From Sindora glabra (lineage: Eukaryota; Streptophyta; Magnoliopsida; Fabales; Fabaceae), in NCBI GenBank assembly GCA_020226215.1, contig CM035230.1:17031883-17095882 (forward strand): a DNA stretch of 64,000 bases. The letters run 5' to 3'. Shown one piece after another: positions 9,761 to 20,745 of this stretch; the first letter of the stretch is position 1; each line of letters starts with the position of its first letter. The notes under the pieces were generated by a model. It did no database searches. It was given only the letters and a program-made list of their open reading frames with translations, and was not told where the DNA came from. The position numbers and the translations under genes were made by a program.

Positions 9761-10383
9761 GTATGAATTGGAGAGTATGTCATACCACTAGTATCTAAAT
9801 TTAAGTATATGGGATCAATATTACAAAGTGATAAGGAAATTAATAGAGATGTCATACATAGGATACAAATTAGATGGTTAAAATGGAGAAAGGCATCAAG
9901 GGTTATTTGTGATTACAAAGTACCTACCAAATTTAATGGAAAGTTTTATTGAATCACTATATGACCAACTATACTTTATGATAATACATATTGGGCTTTA
10001 AGGGATAACAAAAGCAAAAAATAGAAGTAACAAAAATGATAATGTTAAGATAAATGTGTGGTCACACAAGAAAGACAAGATACAAAATAAATGTATATGA
10101 GGGAATATTGGCGTGACACCTATTGAGAAGAGGATGACAAAAAATTAATTAAGGTAGTTTAGACATATACAAAGAAGGCCATTGGAGGCACCAGTGAAAA
10201 GAATTAATCACATGATTTTTAACCCTGTAAAAAGATGTAGAGATAGGCCAAAAAGAATACTAGGAAAAATTATAAAAAATGATCTCTTGGTGAATAACAT
10301 TCCTAAAAATTTGGTTTCGGATAAAGCCTAATGGCATCATATGATCTATATAGTTAACCTTACTTAGTGGGATAAGGTGTCGT
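9761..10383 (+). pseudogene. LINE ORF2 C-terminal region remnant
   Basis: Frame-broken translation still shows the conserved tail of this LINE clade: a KFKYMGSILQSD block, an RWLKWRKASRVICD block and an RHVQRRPLEAPVRR-like block. After that come an RPKR-like block and a WRHVIHVADP-like block near 10330, then GGATAAGG before the tail. The region is dense in stops. Confidence 0.65.
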
Positions 10384-10828
10384 TAGACATGTAAAATGGT
10401 GCTCGTGACTGCGGGTTGTAAGCAACCTAGCATGAAGTTCGCATTTAATGCGAGCAAGTCTGCGCTAGTAAAAACCTACGCAGTCAAGCCCGTGCAGTCC
10501 CAAGCTTGACCGCAGCCAAAAACATATTTTTTAATTATTTTTTTCACATATTTAGGCTTAATATATATTAAAAAAATTCAATTCAATTCAATTACTTCGT
10601 AACAAATTCAATTTAATTTCTATATTCTAATTCAATTTTTACTCAAATAATTTAATGAAAATTAAAATATTAAAATATAATTTATAAATTATAAAATAAA
10701 ATAATTAGAAAAATACGGACTACCCGCACCTCACCCTAATATGAAGCCTGCACTTAATATGGGTTTATACGGGTAACCCCACATGGGCTAAGGTCGTATA
10801 AGCTTGTCTCGCCCATTTTACATGTCTA
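10384..10828. mobile_element. hAT-type MITE inserted in the LINE tail
   Basis: The 445-bp element has 17-bp terminal inverted repeats, TAGACATGTAAAATGG at the left and its complement ending CATGTCTA at the right. The 8-bp flanks GGTGTCGT (10376-10383) and GGCATTGT (10829-10836) fit an hAT-size target duplication; they differ at three positions, all transitions. It has no coding capacity. Its ends are relatively G+C-rich and its centre is A+T-rich. It splits the LINE between its coding end and its simple-repeat tail. Confidence 0.75.
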
Positions 10829-10875
10829 GGCATTGTTATTATTGTTGTTGTTGTTATATATATAATATCTTAATT

Positions 10876-11307
10876 GAGTATAACCATAACTTAAATTGAA
10901 TATGAAATTCATGTGATTTTGCTAAATCAGGATACTTCTTGTTACTAAAGATTGAACCGAAATCACTAGTTTCCTGAACAATTAATGCTAGAATTTTTCC
11001 TCACAAATAATCAAATACAAAAAAGGTGATAAGGAGTCACTTATCTGCAAACCTTCACTTACACTCATTCTAGTAGGATGAATCCTAATAATGTAGTGTC
11101 AGAGATGTAGAGACCTTTATAATATAATAATAAAGTTAGGTTATAAATTCTACCCATTACAAGATCTACATCAAGTTATACACATTTTGAGCCTAAGTAT
11201 CAATTGAAACCTTTAAGCAAAATGTCACTTAATTGAATCTTAAAATCAATATTGACATTAATAACCAATTTATGAATTATTAGGGTTCAAAATTAAAAAT
11301 TCTAACA
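10876..11307 (-). mobile_element. Probable copia-D 3' LTR end (extent uncertain)
   Basis: The right edge reads TTCTAACA followed by AGTTCCCAC. On the minus strand this is a purine tract followed by TGTTAGAATTTTT, the expected polypurine tract and LTR start. It adjoins antisense copia RNase H sequence. I could not find the other LTR or this LTR's far end. Confidence 0.35.
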
Positions 11308-12155
11308 AGTTCCCACATAAGCCTACATAATTTATAAATAATGACCACTTAAATATTATTATTGATACATCAAATGGTATTATCATATCCTCAAGTTTAA
11401 TTGAAATCATAAATATCTAACAACAATAAATATTATATCCAAAGGGATATCAATATCAAGTACATTAATAGGGATATTAATTCAAAATTCATATAATATG
11501 ATTTACATAACGTTTATGTGATTAGATCTAAATCTCTACACAATAAACCCTAGCATCCACTTAAGATGTTCAATAAGAATTAATATTCTCAATACAATAA
11601 TGAAATAAAATATGAATATATCTAATCATATGCCATAATCCTGAATGTGCACAAAACGCATGGCAAAATCACAAATATTTCATTATGAATATTTCATTTA
11701 AATATATCTCGAGATAATAATAAGCTCATATCATCAAAACTTCCACTAACCTAAAACACACAAAGGCTTATATAAATTCACTTTATTTATATGATCATAA
11801 TTTATTTCAACTTCTAAAACTTTAGTTGGTAGTCCATTAGCATATAATTCATAAAAAAATGCAAGTAATATGTTTCCTTATATTTTCTCTTCCATAAATT
11901 GATAGTTTGCATTAAAGTCCTTCATACAGGCTAAAAATTTATTACTTATAGAGAAGATGATGGCAATAATATAGTCATGGCAAATATAAATGGATATCAT
12001 GCAACATGCTCTACACCTACAATGAAAGTTATTAAAAGTGACTGCTTAACTTTTTTCATAACATAACTCCTCCTAACATGTGCCTAGATACAAATTCATG
12101 ATCCTTTAAACAACCAACTAAACGAGCCCGAGTAGCCTATACTTAAGGTAGAAGG
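11308..12155 (-). pseudogene. Copia-D RNase H and 3' internal remnant
   Basis: The minus-strand DNA parallels the 3' internal part of copia-B (27960-28900). It shares the purine tract next to the LTR, the AAGATGTTC and CTTCCACTAACC landmarks, the CATAAATTGATA block, and an antisense RNase H region with stops around 11810-12155. It is a truncated, unopened fragment of a Ty1-copia element related to copia-B but clearly older. Beyond 12155 the similarity is lost. Confidence 0.55.
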
Positions 12156-14277
12156 GATTTGTAATGCAATTACTATGTGGTAAGTAAGCCAAATAAGAGA
12201 AATATGAAATAGTAAATAGAAATTCTAATTTTACCATTTTTCCTAAAATACCTTTTAGTCCTTTAAACCCTAAAATACTTATATATTCCTCACCATTCTT
12301 ATTTTCCTATTGTCATATTAAAGGAAACCCTAGAGCTCCAAGGGAAATTCTCTAATCTTTCTCAAATTCTCCTCTCCTTAAAGTAAGTAACTCATCAATT
12401 ATTGATTCCTCATTAACCAATATCACCAATATTCATCTATTTTCTCTCTTATACATGAATTTCAAGCTAGATTAGTTGATAAGAGTTAAGCCACCAAAAA
12501 TCCTAACTCATTAATTCTTTTTTATTTGATGAATGTAAGCTTAAACATCTTATTCTACATTAATCCATTTTTCTCAATATTACGATTAGTATTCTCCCTA
12601 ATTTTTACCATAAGTTTATTTTATTATTAAGTTTTAGTGTGTTTATGGTGTATTTGATAATCATGTATGAAAAAGATGTTTGATGCATTAAATTGGTTTA
12701 TTATATAATGTGTTATGCTGTTTAAAAGTGGCATTTAATGTTTTTGATTGTTTGGTTAAGGTTTGCAATGAATTAATTAGAGTTTAAGGGTTATTAATGG
12801 TAGAAGAATAATGTTCGCATAGGAACATCTATAAAGCATCAGCCAATAGTTAACTATACGTGTTCAACCTACTCTCTAAACTAACATGATCAATTATAGC
12901 AGCAAGGATTTTCCTCCAAACAATTATAGTTAATTATAATTATCTAAAGTTGCTCTTTGGATAAGGGTAGTTAACTACATAATTAACTATGATTGTCCAA
13001 AGTTATCTTTAGTCCCTTATACTTAATTATATAATTGATTATATGTGTCAAAGTTTGTTTTTAGACATTAATAGTTGATTATATAGTTAATTATAACTCT
13101 GTTTCACTATAAAATCATAAATTTTGTGTAAATACAAAGGATTGGACCTTTTTAAACTTATAGTATAAGACTAAATGACCTCAAATGCAAACAACAAGGA
13201 GTAATATGAAAGATAAACTAATTAGTATGTTCTTAATGAAAAGGAATCATATAAAAATGATTTTATTGACCTATAAACCTTGGAAATATTATTCCTTTAG
13301 TATTGTTCATTTAGAGGTACGCTTCGTATGATTTTACTTATGCATAAATATATATAAAAATGATTCTATTGTGATTATGATATCCTAAGATATTAGCTCT
13401 GATTGATTAAGAACTATTCCTTGTATTATGAATTTTAGCATGGCTATGAATTATCAAATGGGGTTAAACAATGAAAATGCAAATATCATGCATCAAATCC
13501 ATGTTTTGCCTTGTAATGGTTAGCTCATAAGGTGACCCTATAGGGATAAGGTTAGAACTTGTGAGAGATAAGGATGACATGAGTTACAAGGATGCTTGTT
13601 TATATTTGTGTTTAACTATAATTATTACATGAGTTCTATGTGTTTCCTTTTGTTAAACTTGACAAGTGTTACCCCTATAGGTAAATGGTTACTTAATATT
13701 TGTACAAAGGATATTTTATTGATGGTAATTGGTAACCCTGGTCCTTATCTCATGGGCACTTGGGATGACATTGAATATTCCCTTCATACACTTGTTTGAT
13801 ATTTTATATTGTCTTCAAAATATTTTTTAGGTAGAATGTTTCTCAATAAATCTCATACTTACTTTTATAGGCTTAATTTTCCAGATACATAGTAGGATTT
13901 TTCACCTCTCTCACCTTAGTAACTAGAACACTCTTCTTTGAGGGTTTGCATTCCATATTTTGGAAATTTTGCCAATAAATATATTAGTATACTTGTAAAT
14001 TTAAGTTAGTGGGATTAAGCAATCTAGAATACTAAGTCTCTTTTGTTATCATTCTATAGAAATAGTGATTTACATTGATTGATAGTCATTAATTTACATT
14101 AGCACTAATGTTTATTCTACATAGTGGCATTTTTTAAATTATATGAAAACTTAACATGATGAATAAGAATATGACCAACATCTATGCTAAAAGTAGGAAA
14201 CTTACTACATCAGTTATAAAATAATTGAAGTCTAAATTTTCACATGAAAAGTTAGGACATTAATTTTTCCTTTACCA
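12156..14277. other. No gene; possibly an old LTR
   Basis: The stretch 12230-12420 runs from a TATA-like ACTTATATATTCC through pyrimidine-rich sequence, and 13730-13950 has a T-rich composition like the 3' part of large plant Gypsy LTRs. I found no paired LTR, primer site or coding region, so this is only a possibility. 12950-13100 contains imperfect repeats of ATAGTTAATTATA. Confidence 0.25.
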
Positions 14278-14505
14278 TCATTTAAAATGCATTTCAAAAC
14301 TCTCATTAGAAATTGTATATGCATAAGACATCTATTTTATTTAATAATTAACATTAAAAAGGCATTCTAAAAGTCTCATTGGAAATCGCAAATGCATAAG
14401 ATATCTATTGTATTTAATAATCATTGTCTAAAAAGCATTTAAATGTCTTATTGGAAACCATAAATATATAGAACATCGATTTTCCTTATTAACTGTCATT
14501 AATTA
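14278..14505. repeat. Three-copy ~73-bp tandem repeat
   Basis: Units start near 14281, 14354 and 14426, each with a TCTCATT/TCTTATT core followed by GCATAAGA-like and TCTATT..ATTTAATAAT-like segments. Unit spacing is 73 then 72 bp. Copies have diverged and there is no coding content. Confidence 0.7.
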
Positions 14506-15429
14506 TTTTCCTATAAATTTTTGCTCTAACTCTCTCTTTCTATATGAAACACTTTTAATATCTTATTCTCTAATATTCTCCAGGTATCTATCTGATAATC
14601 AACTACTTTCAATGCTAAAGTATTCAATAATATTTTTTCTTTTCTCTTACTCCACTTTCATCAAAAGAGTGTATAATATAAGAACAATAATAGTAACCTC
14701 TAGTTCTCCCATTGTATACTTTCTTGACTAAAATGGAATAAAATGAGAATGGAAAAGCTGGTGGACAATGATTTGATACATAATGGTTTTTCTATACTCT
14801 TTTACCCTACTTTCATATCATTAAAGTGTACAAACTAAAGAAAGTTAAGCAACAAATTAGAGTTCGCAACATCAATGAAGATTTTGATACATAGCAATTT
14901 TATTATTATTTTTATGTATTTATGTAGACATGTAATTTTTGTTTATTAATAATTTAGAATAATTATTATGTATAAATTTTCAAAAATTATTTCTTTTTAC
15001 TAATTTATTTGCATTTTCATTATGAATAGAACAATAACAATAAAAATTACATAAATTTGCTTAATCATTTCTCTTTGCTCATATATAAGTTATTTTTACA
15101 TCAGAATTCAATAATTAGTATTTGGATTGCATAAATTGACAAAGATAAGAAAAAAAAAGAAATATAACTTTCTATGTTAAATTGGTTCAAAATTAACTTA
15201 CCTTTCATATTTGTAATTTTTGCTTAGATATATTGTAAAATTTACATGAAAAAACTTCGTAATGTTTTTAAAAAATGCAATTGAAAATTCTTATGGCATC
15301 AATTGTTTGCATAATAGAATTTTTCAAATAATCAAAAGGACTTTGTTTTAGTAACAACAAACAGAAAAATGTCAATTTTAGGATCAACTGACATTTAATA
15401 CAATGACATTTCCTATAGAATGAAGAAGT
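14506..15429. other. A+T-rich DNA without a recognisable gene
   Basis: Noncoding. Two short similar stretches around 14640-14680 and 14790-14830 (CTCTTxxxCxxCTTTCATxA then AGTGTA) suggest a small old duplication. Confidence 0.4.
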
Positions 15430-15605
15430 TTACATGAATGCCATTTATGAACAAGTTTAAATGAATGAAACTAAAAATAACTAAATAAATGAAACTTATA
15501 AAAGAGTCTAAACAAATGGAACTTCTAAATGAATAAAACTAAGGTCAACTAAATGAATAGAACTAAAAATTACTAAATAATTGCATTTATGAAGGTAAGA
15601 AACTT
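15430..15605. repeat. Degenerate short-period repeat
   Basis: Imperfect reiterations of AAATGAATGAAACT / AACTAAATAA make up this stretch. It is simple-sequence derived and has no coding content. Confidence 0.5.
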
Positions 15606-18600
15606 ACAATGCCTGTTTGTTTATAATGATCATCATCTAAGTCCATTTTAATTATCACAATAGTTCTTTAATAGTTTACACATTATTTTAATACTTCACC
15701 AATGCCTTAAGACATAACAACCATATATCTAACCACACTTACAATGTTAATTTTAAATAAATAACCAATGTCTAATTATTTACTCTTGACCTATAAATAG
15801 GGTTCTCCTTGTTTATTTGTAATAAATAGATAATCTCTATTCCATCCAAAAAAAGGCCTTTAAAATGCTTAATTGAATTAATTTTTTGTTTATTAACCAT
15901 GAGGTGATTAATTATTTCATTTGCTATGGGCCTTTGACTATCCCTATGTTTCAATGTGAGAATGAACATACTGCTTGCTCTATGTGCTGTCTCTTAATAA
16001 AACATATCCTAGTTATGTCATGTCAGATGGTATTATTTGATGTAGGGTTATTGTTCTAGCATTTGACCATTAAAACTTATACATTTATAAATCATGTTTC
16101 TGCCCTCCATGAAAGACATGGTTCATCAAGGCATGAGTTTTGATAATTTGTAATCTTACTAGAACTCATAATTTCTTAATAATCATATTCTACATTTATG
16201 CATGAAACTTAGAATGATTCAAGAACAATAGTCCGGCATCGAATAATACTAAGTGGCATATCACAAATAGGACATTAATTATCTAGTTTGAGACAACACA
16301 AAAAGCAAGTGGCTAGCTTGTCCATTCTCATATTGAAAAAGATAGATGATAGGAGGTTCATAGAAAATAAGGTCATCAAGAAATATGAAGAAATTACGAG
16401 TAGAGGATGACCATTTTTCCATTTAATTTGTGTGGGGATACTATGTATGTTTATCGAAAATGAAAATTTTGTTGTTCATTATAAATAATAGATATTTCAT
16501 TGTATATGTTTATGTTCTAGTATGAAAATAAATAAAATAGTAAAATCAATTTTCATAATAGATTACCTCCTTTCTTAAATATTTTATTTACATTCAATAA
16601 GTAGTTATTTGTGTTTGTTTAATTGTATAATAAAATTGTCATAATGTAAAATTGAATTTTAATGTTATTAATTTCACTTAAAGTAAGTTGAATTAAAAAT
16701 AAAATAAACTAATTCATGAAATGAAGCCAACGTTCTTTATGAGATTTAAACTTAATATATAAAATTATTGGTTGTATATATATATGATATACATAAATTG
16801 TGTGTGTGTGTGTGGTGTAAACTAAAAATTGTAATTTTTAAAACATATTATATGCCTAATTGAATTAATTTTAGTCTGACATATATATGTTTATTATATC
16901 TAGCCATTTTCAAAAGGTTTTAGATTATTCTAGAATGATTATGAAAAACATTAACTAAGCAAAAGAAAATAAATTTATTTTTAAATAAAATATATTTATT
17001 TATTATGATATTAATTTTTGTGTAGTAACTAACATTAAACATTACTTACATAATAAGACAATGTTATTGTATTAAAAATGATAGTATTTTCTCAAAACTA
17101 ATATCTAATATGTAACTTTAGGCATTGATTCATTGTAGTAACTAATGTGGAAACTTAAGCCCTAGGTGTGAATTAAAAATAAAAAGGCTAAAGCATGGCA
17201 TGTTTTAAAAATAAAAAGATTTTTCATTTCAAAGTTTTTCCAACCCTAAAATGGTTCTCTATTTAATGAGGTATACTCATGTTCTAACCTTAAAGTTATT
17301 CTTTTTGGTTTTATATTTTTACTCACTAATTATTTTATAGAACTAAAGCTTAATTAGCTCGTGAGTAAATATATGAGGTTTAACACTTATTAGAAAAGTG
17401 CAAAATATAAATGTAAGAATTTTTTTTCTTTCACATTTGTTCTTATAATTTGGTTTCTAGTTTCTTAATTGATCCTATTTTGTTTCTATCATTTTGATTC
17501 AGCTTTTATATGTTTGCATAGGTAAGAAATTTGATCTCATTAATCTTCTCCGGTATTCTATCATATTATAGTTTTTCATATGAAAATCTACAATATTATA
17601 TATTAGTTTTTCATAATGCTCATTGCATCTATAGGTATTAGATTCAAGAAACTTTTCTAAGAAATGCAAACCTTATATATTGAGTAATGAATATCAAGAC
17701 AGATTTGGTGAAGCACCTATCTTTAATTAGGATAATGTATATAACATTTCACCATTTTCAATCTTTTGTTATTTAATTTATTTTTTAAAATAATTTGCAT
17801 TAGGATTCTTTAAAATTATAATAAATGTTGGCTTATATATTTGGTTAGGAATACAAAGAAAATAAGAGGAACAAAGGAATGAAGAATAAAGAAATGGGAT
17901 TAGGGTTTGGGATAAAAAAGTGAGAAACTATGAGATAGAGTTTAGATGGGTGAGATAGCTGAGAAATAACACATTAGTTATGAAAATGAACCAGTATGGT
18001 ATTATTGAAATTAAATGTTAGTTGTTTGAAAATAAATGACATTTAATATTATTTCCTATAATGATAGATAAAAAAAATAACTTCTATTATTTTCAATAAA
18101 GAATCAACTCTATTGTTATATTTTATGATAATTATAAAATCAATGCTAAAAATAGATACGCAATGATACTCAATTAAATATCAATCAATTTTTGACATTA
18201 AAATTTCTAAACATTTAACATTAATAAGTTATTCTATAGTAATGTATGATGAGATATGATCACCAAAATATATCTTGTGTAGTTAGGATAATTTATGCCT
18301 TTACTCGCAAGGTTTATAAGTTAATCTAACTATCCTTTGGTAACTTATTCATGTTGTAATGAATATTTCAAAAATGCAATGGCATAATTAGTATTCTCCA
18401 TGTAATAATCATATGAAATGAATGATTCTTATGTTATGATATCCAATGGATGTGAGTTAGACTAATAGGATTATTTGAGAATATTCAAATAATCCTATAC
18501 TAGTTATAGTCAAGGCGAGTATAACACAAAGGCAACAATTTAAAATGGTTAAGGAATCACAACCAAATGAAAGCATTAGCATACCATATATCTCAAAGAC

Positions 18601-18960
18601 AAGTAAATCCATAAAGCATCACTAAATGCAACAGATAATATAAATATAAACATAATGATGAAAAAGGCTACCATAATGTCACTACACACATATACAGATC
18701 TCACAACTAAATAACATCAAATAATTCACTAATATTAAAAAAATAATCTGAAAATGAAGTAGGAGAACATACTTAAGAATGGTTATGATGGTGAGAACAA
18801 GCTTAAAGTTCATTATGAATAAAACATAGAATGTGGCTGAGGTTTAGGAATTATTAGAGAAATGATAAAAAAAGAAGTTATTGGTAGAGAATGTAGGTTT
18901 TGAAATGCAAAAGTGAGAGAAAAATAGAGGTTAAAATAAAAGTTACATAAGCAAAATGTT
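15606..18960. other. Long A+T-rich region without a recognisable gene
   Basis: About 3.3 kb with no supported gene or element. Short open frames such as 15772-15969 on the minus strand have no recognisable motif. It includes a small (TG)8 microsatellite at 16799-16814. Confidence 0.45.
16799..16814. repeat. (TG)8 microsatellite
   Basis: Eight uninterrupted TG units are preceded by a TATATA stretch. Confidence 0.9.
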
Positions 18961-19420
18961 CATTACAAAAAAATACTATTTAGCAATAGAATAATTTGTC
19001 CCTAATTAGAGAAATTCCACTGCTAAAATAATAGTGACAAAAAAAAGGCATTAGGAAATAATGAATCAATAATTAATTACTGATGGATTATTTTAAATTA
19101 TTACTAAAGCTGTCATAATTTTCAAGAATAATAATGGAAGGAACACATGACAGGATGGAATTAGTAACATATTTTTCCATCACTAAATTTATATACAATA
19201 ATAGAATCTCTATACCTAAAATGAAATTCAGCAATAGCTTTTTTCTAAACCTTAAATTTGAATTTAACTGTTGCTAATGTTAAAATGTCAATAAATCCAT
19301 TGCTAAAGTGGAAAATACTTATAAAGCTTGCTATGTTGTACTAAAAATGTTGCCATTAATATTATGCACTTTGTTAATTTGCTATTTATTTTTGTAGCAA
19401 TTTAAATAGTAAAAACCCTA
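18961..19420. repeat. Left subterminal repeat zone
   Basis: Repeated short words (TAGCAATAG, CATTGCTAAAG, GTTGCTAATG, AGCAATAGC) occur in direct and inverted order with short spacing. In CACTA elements such arrays are binding sites for the transposition proteins. Confidence 0.45.
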
Positions 19421-19764
19421 TCTAATAAAATTTTATAAAGCTTAAACCTTTTTAATAATCAAATACTCTAATCAAATTCCATAAAATAAATTTAATTTAT
19501 TAAATAAAATTGAATATGGATATTTTATTTATATTAAGCAAAAATATAATAAAATCATTAAATTCCAATATATATCCTAAAAAAATTATGTTCAAGCTAT
19601 ATATATCTATATTAAAAGAAAAACAAATACAAAAAATCACTAACTCTCGAATAACATGTTGATATTGCACTTATGCAAGTTGATGTTAACTATTGAGAGG
19701 CAAAGCAGTGCTCCCATATTATTATCCTTTCTCGACTATAATCTATGTTAAAATACCATTCAAA

Positions 19765-20745
19765 ATAGACAAAGATGACCTTACTCCAATTCACTCACTA
19801 CTAACTCAATGGAGTGATCTAAAAACACCATTAGGAAGAATGAGTAGATATTTCTATAAGGGTTTGCTAATAAAGGTCTTAAGGATTAAAATAATTGCAA
19901 TTAATATAAAAGTAAGGAACTACTTCGAAGATATTGTAGCTAAGTTCAATTTTCATCATTGTTAATTTCCTCCTTATAAAGCCTTTTCTAAATACTTAAT
20001 TGTTTTGCACCTTTTCTTCAAAGTCATAAGACTCACACCTTGTTCACTATTATTTCCTTACTCTATGTCTTTTGCTAAGAGAATTCATCTTAATATCTAA
20101 TATTTCTACATCTAACAATATAAATTCTTTCCCATTTATTTATTGTGAAACAAAAGTTACACCTCTACTAAATTTAGTGGTAGTAGGGAGAAAAACTAAC
20201 CCAAAATCCTTTTTAGGCTACTTTAGGATTACAATTAGCAACCAACAATAAAAGCGTTGCATTATTGAAAAATAAGAGTAATCTAAAAGCAACCTAAAGA
20301 TGATTTGGGTTAACTTTTATCCTTACCACCATCAAATTTGGCAAAGGTGTAATCTTCTTTTCAGAAGAACTAAATTAAGTTAAACCTATATTGCTATATA
20401 TGGAAAAAAAACTAGGTATTAAGTTAACTTCTCCTAGTAAAAGTTAAAAAGTAAGGGAAGAAATAGTGAAGAAAGTGTAGGTTTCATAGTTTTAAAGAAA
20501 AAGTAAAAGACAATTAGGTATTTGAAAATGGCCACATAATGAGAGAAATACACAATGATAAAAATTCCTTGTATTGTGATATCCTTGAAGCAGTTTCTTA
20601 CTTTGAAATCTATGGAAACCATTTTAATCTTTAATGTCATTATTAGTAAACCCTTGTAGAAATACCTACTTATTCTACATAATAATACTTTTAAATTCAT
20701 TCCATTAAGTTAGTGGTGAATGAATTAAAACATGGTCATTATTAG
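19765..20745. repeat. Long inverted repeat (~475-bp arms)
   Basis: Left arm ~19765-20240 pairs with right arm ~20270-20745 about a centre near 20255. Landmarks keep the symmetry: 19786 pairs with 20726, and 20156 with 20354. Both arms translate to a similar short peptide (GRMSRYFYKGLLI and CRISRYFYKGLLI) on opposite strands, which is how the symmetry shows up. The arms are imperfect with few indels. The function is unknown. A transcript through it would fold into a long hairpin; it may also be a foldback transposon. Confidence 0.75.

Larger units (their letters stand above)
7362..10854 (+). mobile_element. Degenerate plant LINE (L1-type non-LTR retrotransposon)
   Basis: The element encodes, in order, an endonuclease domain, a reverse transcriptase and a C-terminal region, and ends in a (TTG/TTA)n tail (10835-10854) typical of plant LINEs. 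An exact 21-bp target-site duplication flanks it (7341-7361 and 10855-10875). Many stop codons and frameshifts make it inactive. A 445-bp hAT-type MITE is inserted just before the tail. It lies upstream of the minus-strand gene and probably inside one of its introns. The 5' ~190 bp (7362-7550) show no readable domain. Confidence 0.85.

Noticed and set aside
10876..10990. Minus-strand open stretch beyond the LINE that might be an earlier exon of the disrupted gene
   Set aside because: No donor gives the phase needed by the exon at 7175, and the stretch probably belongs to the copia-D LTR.
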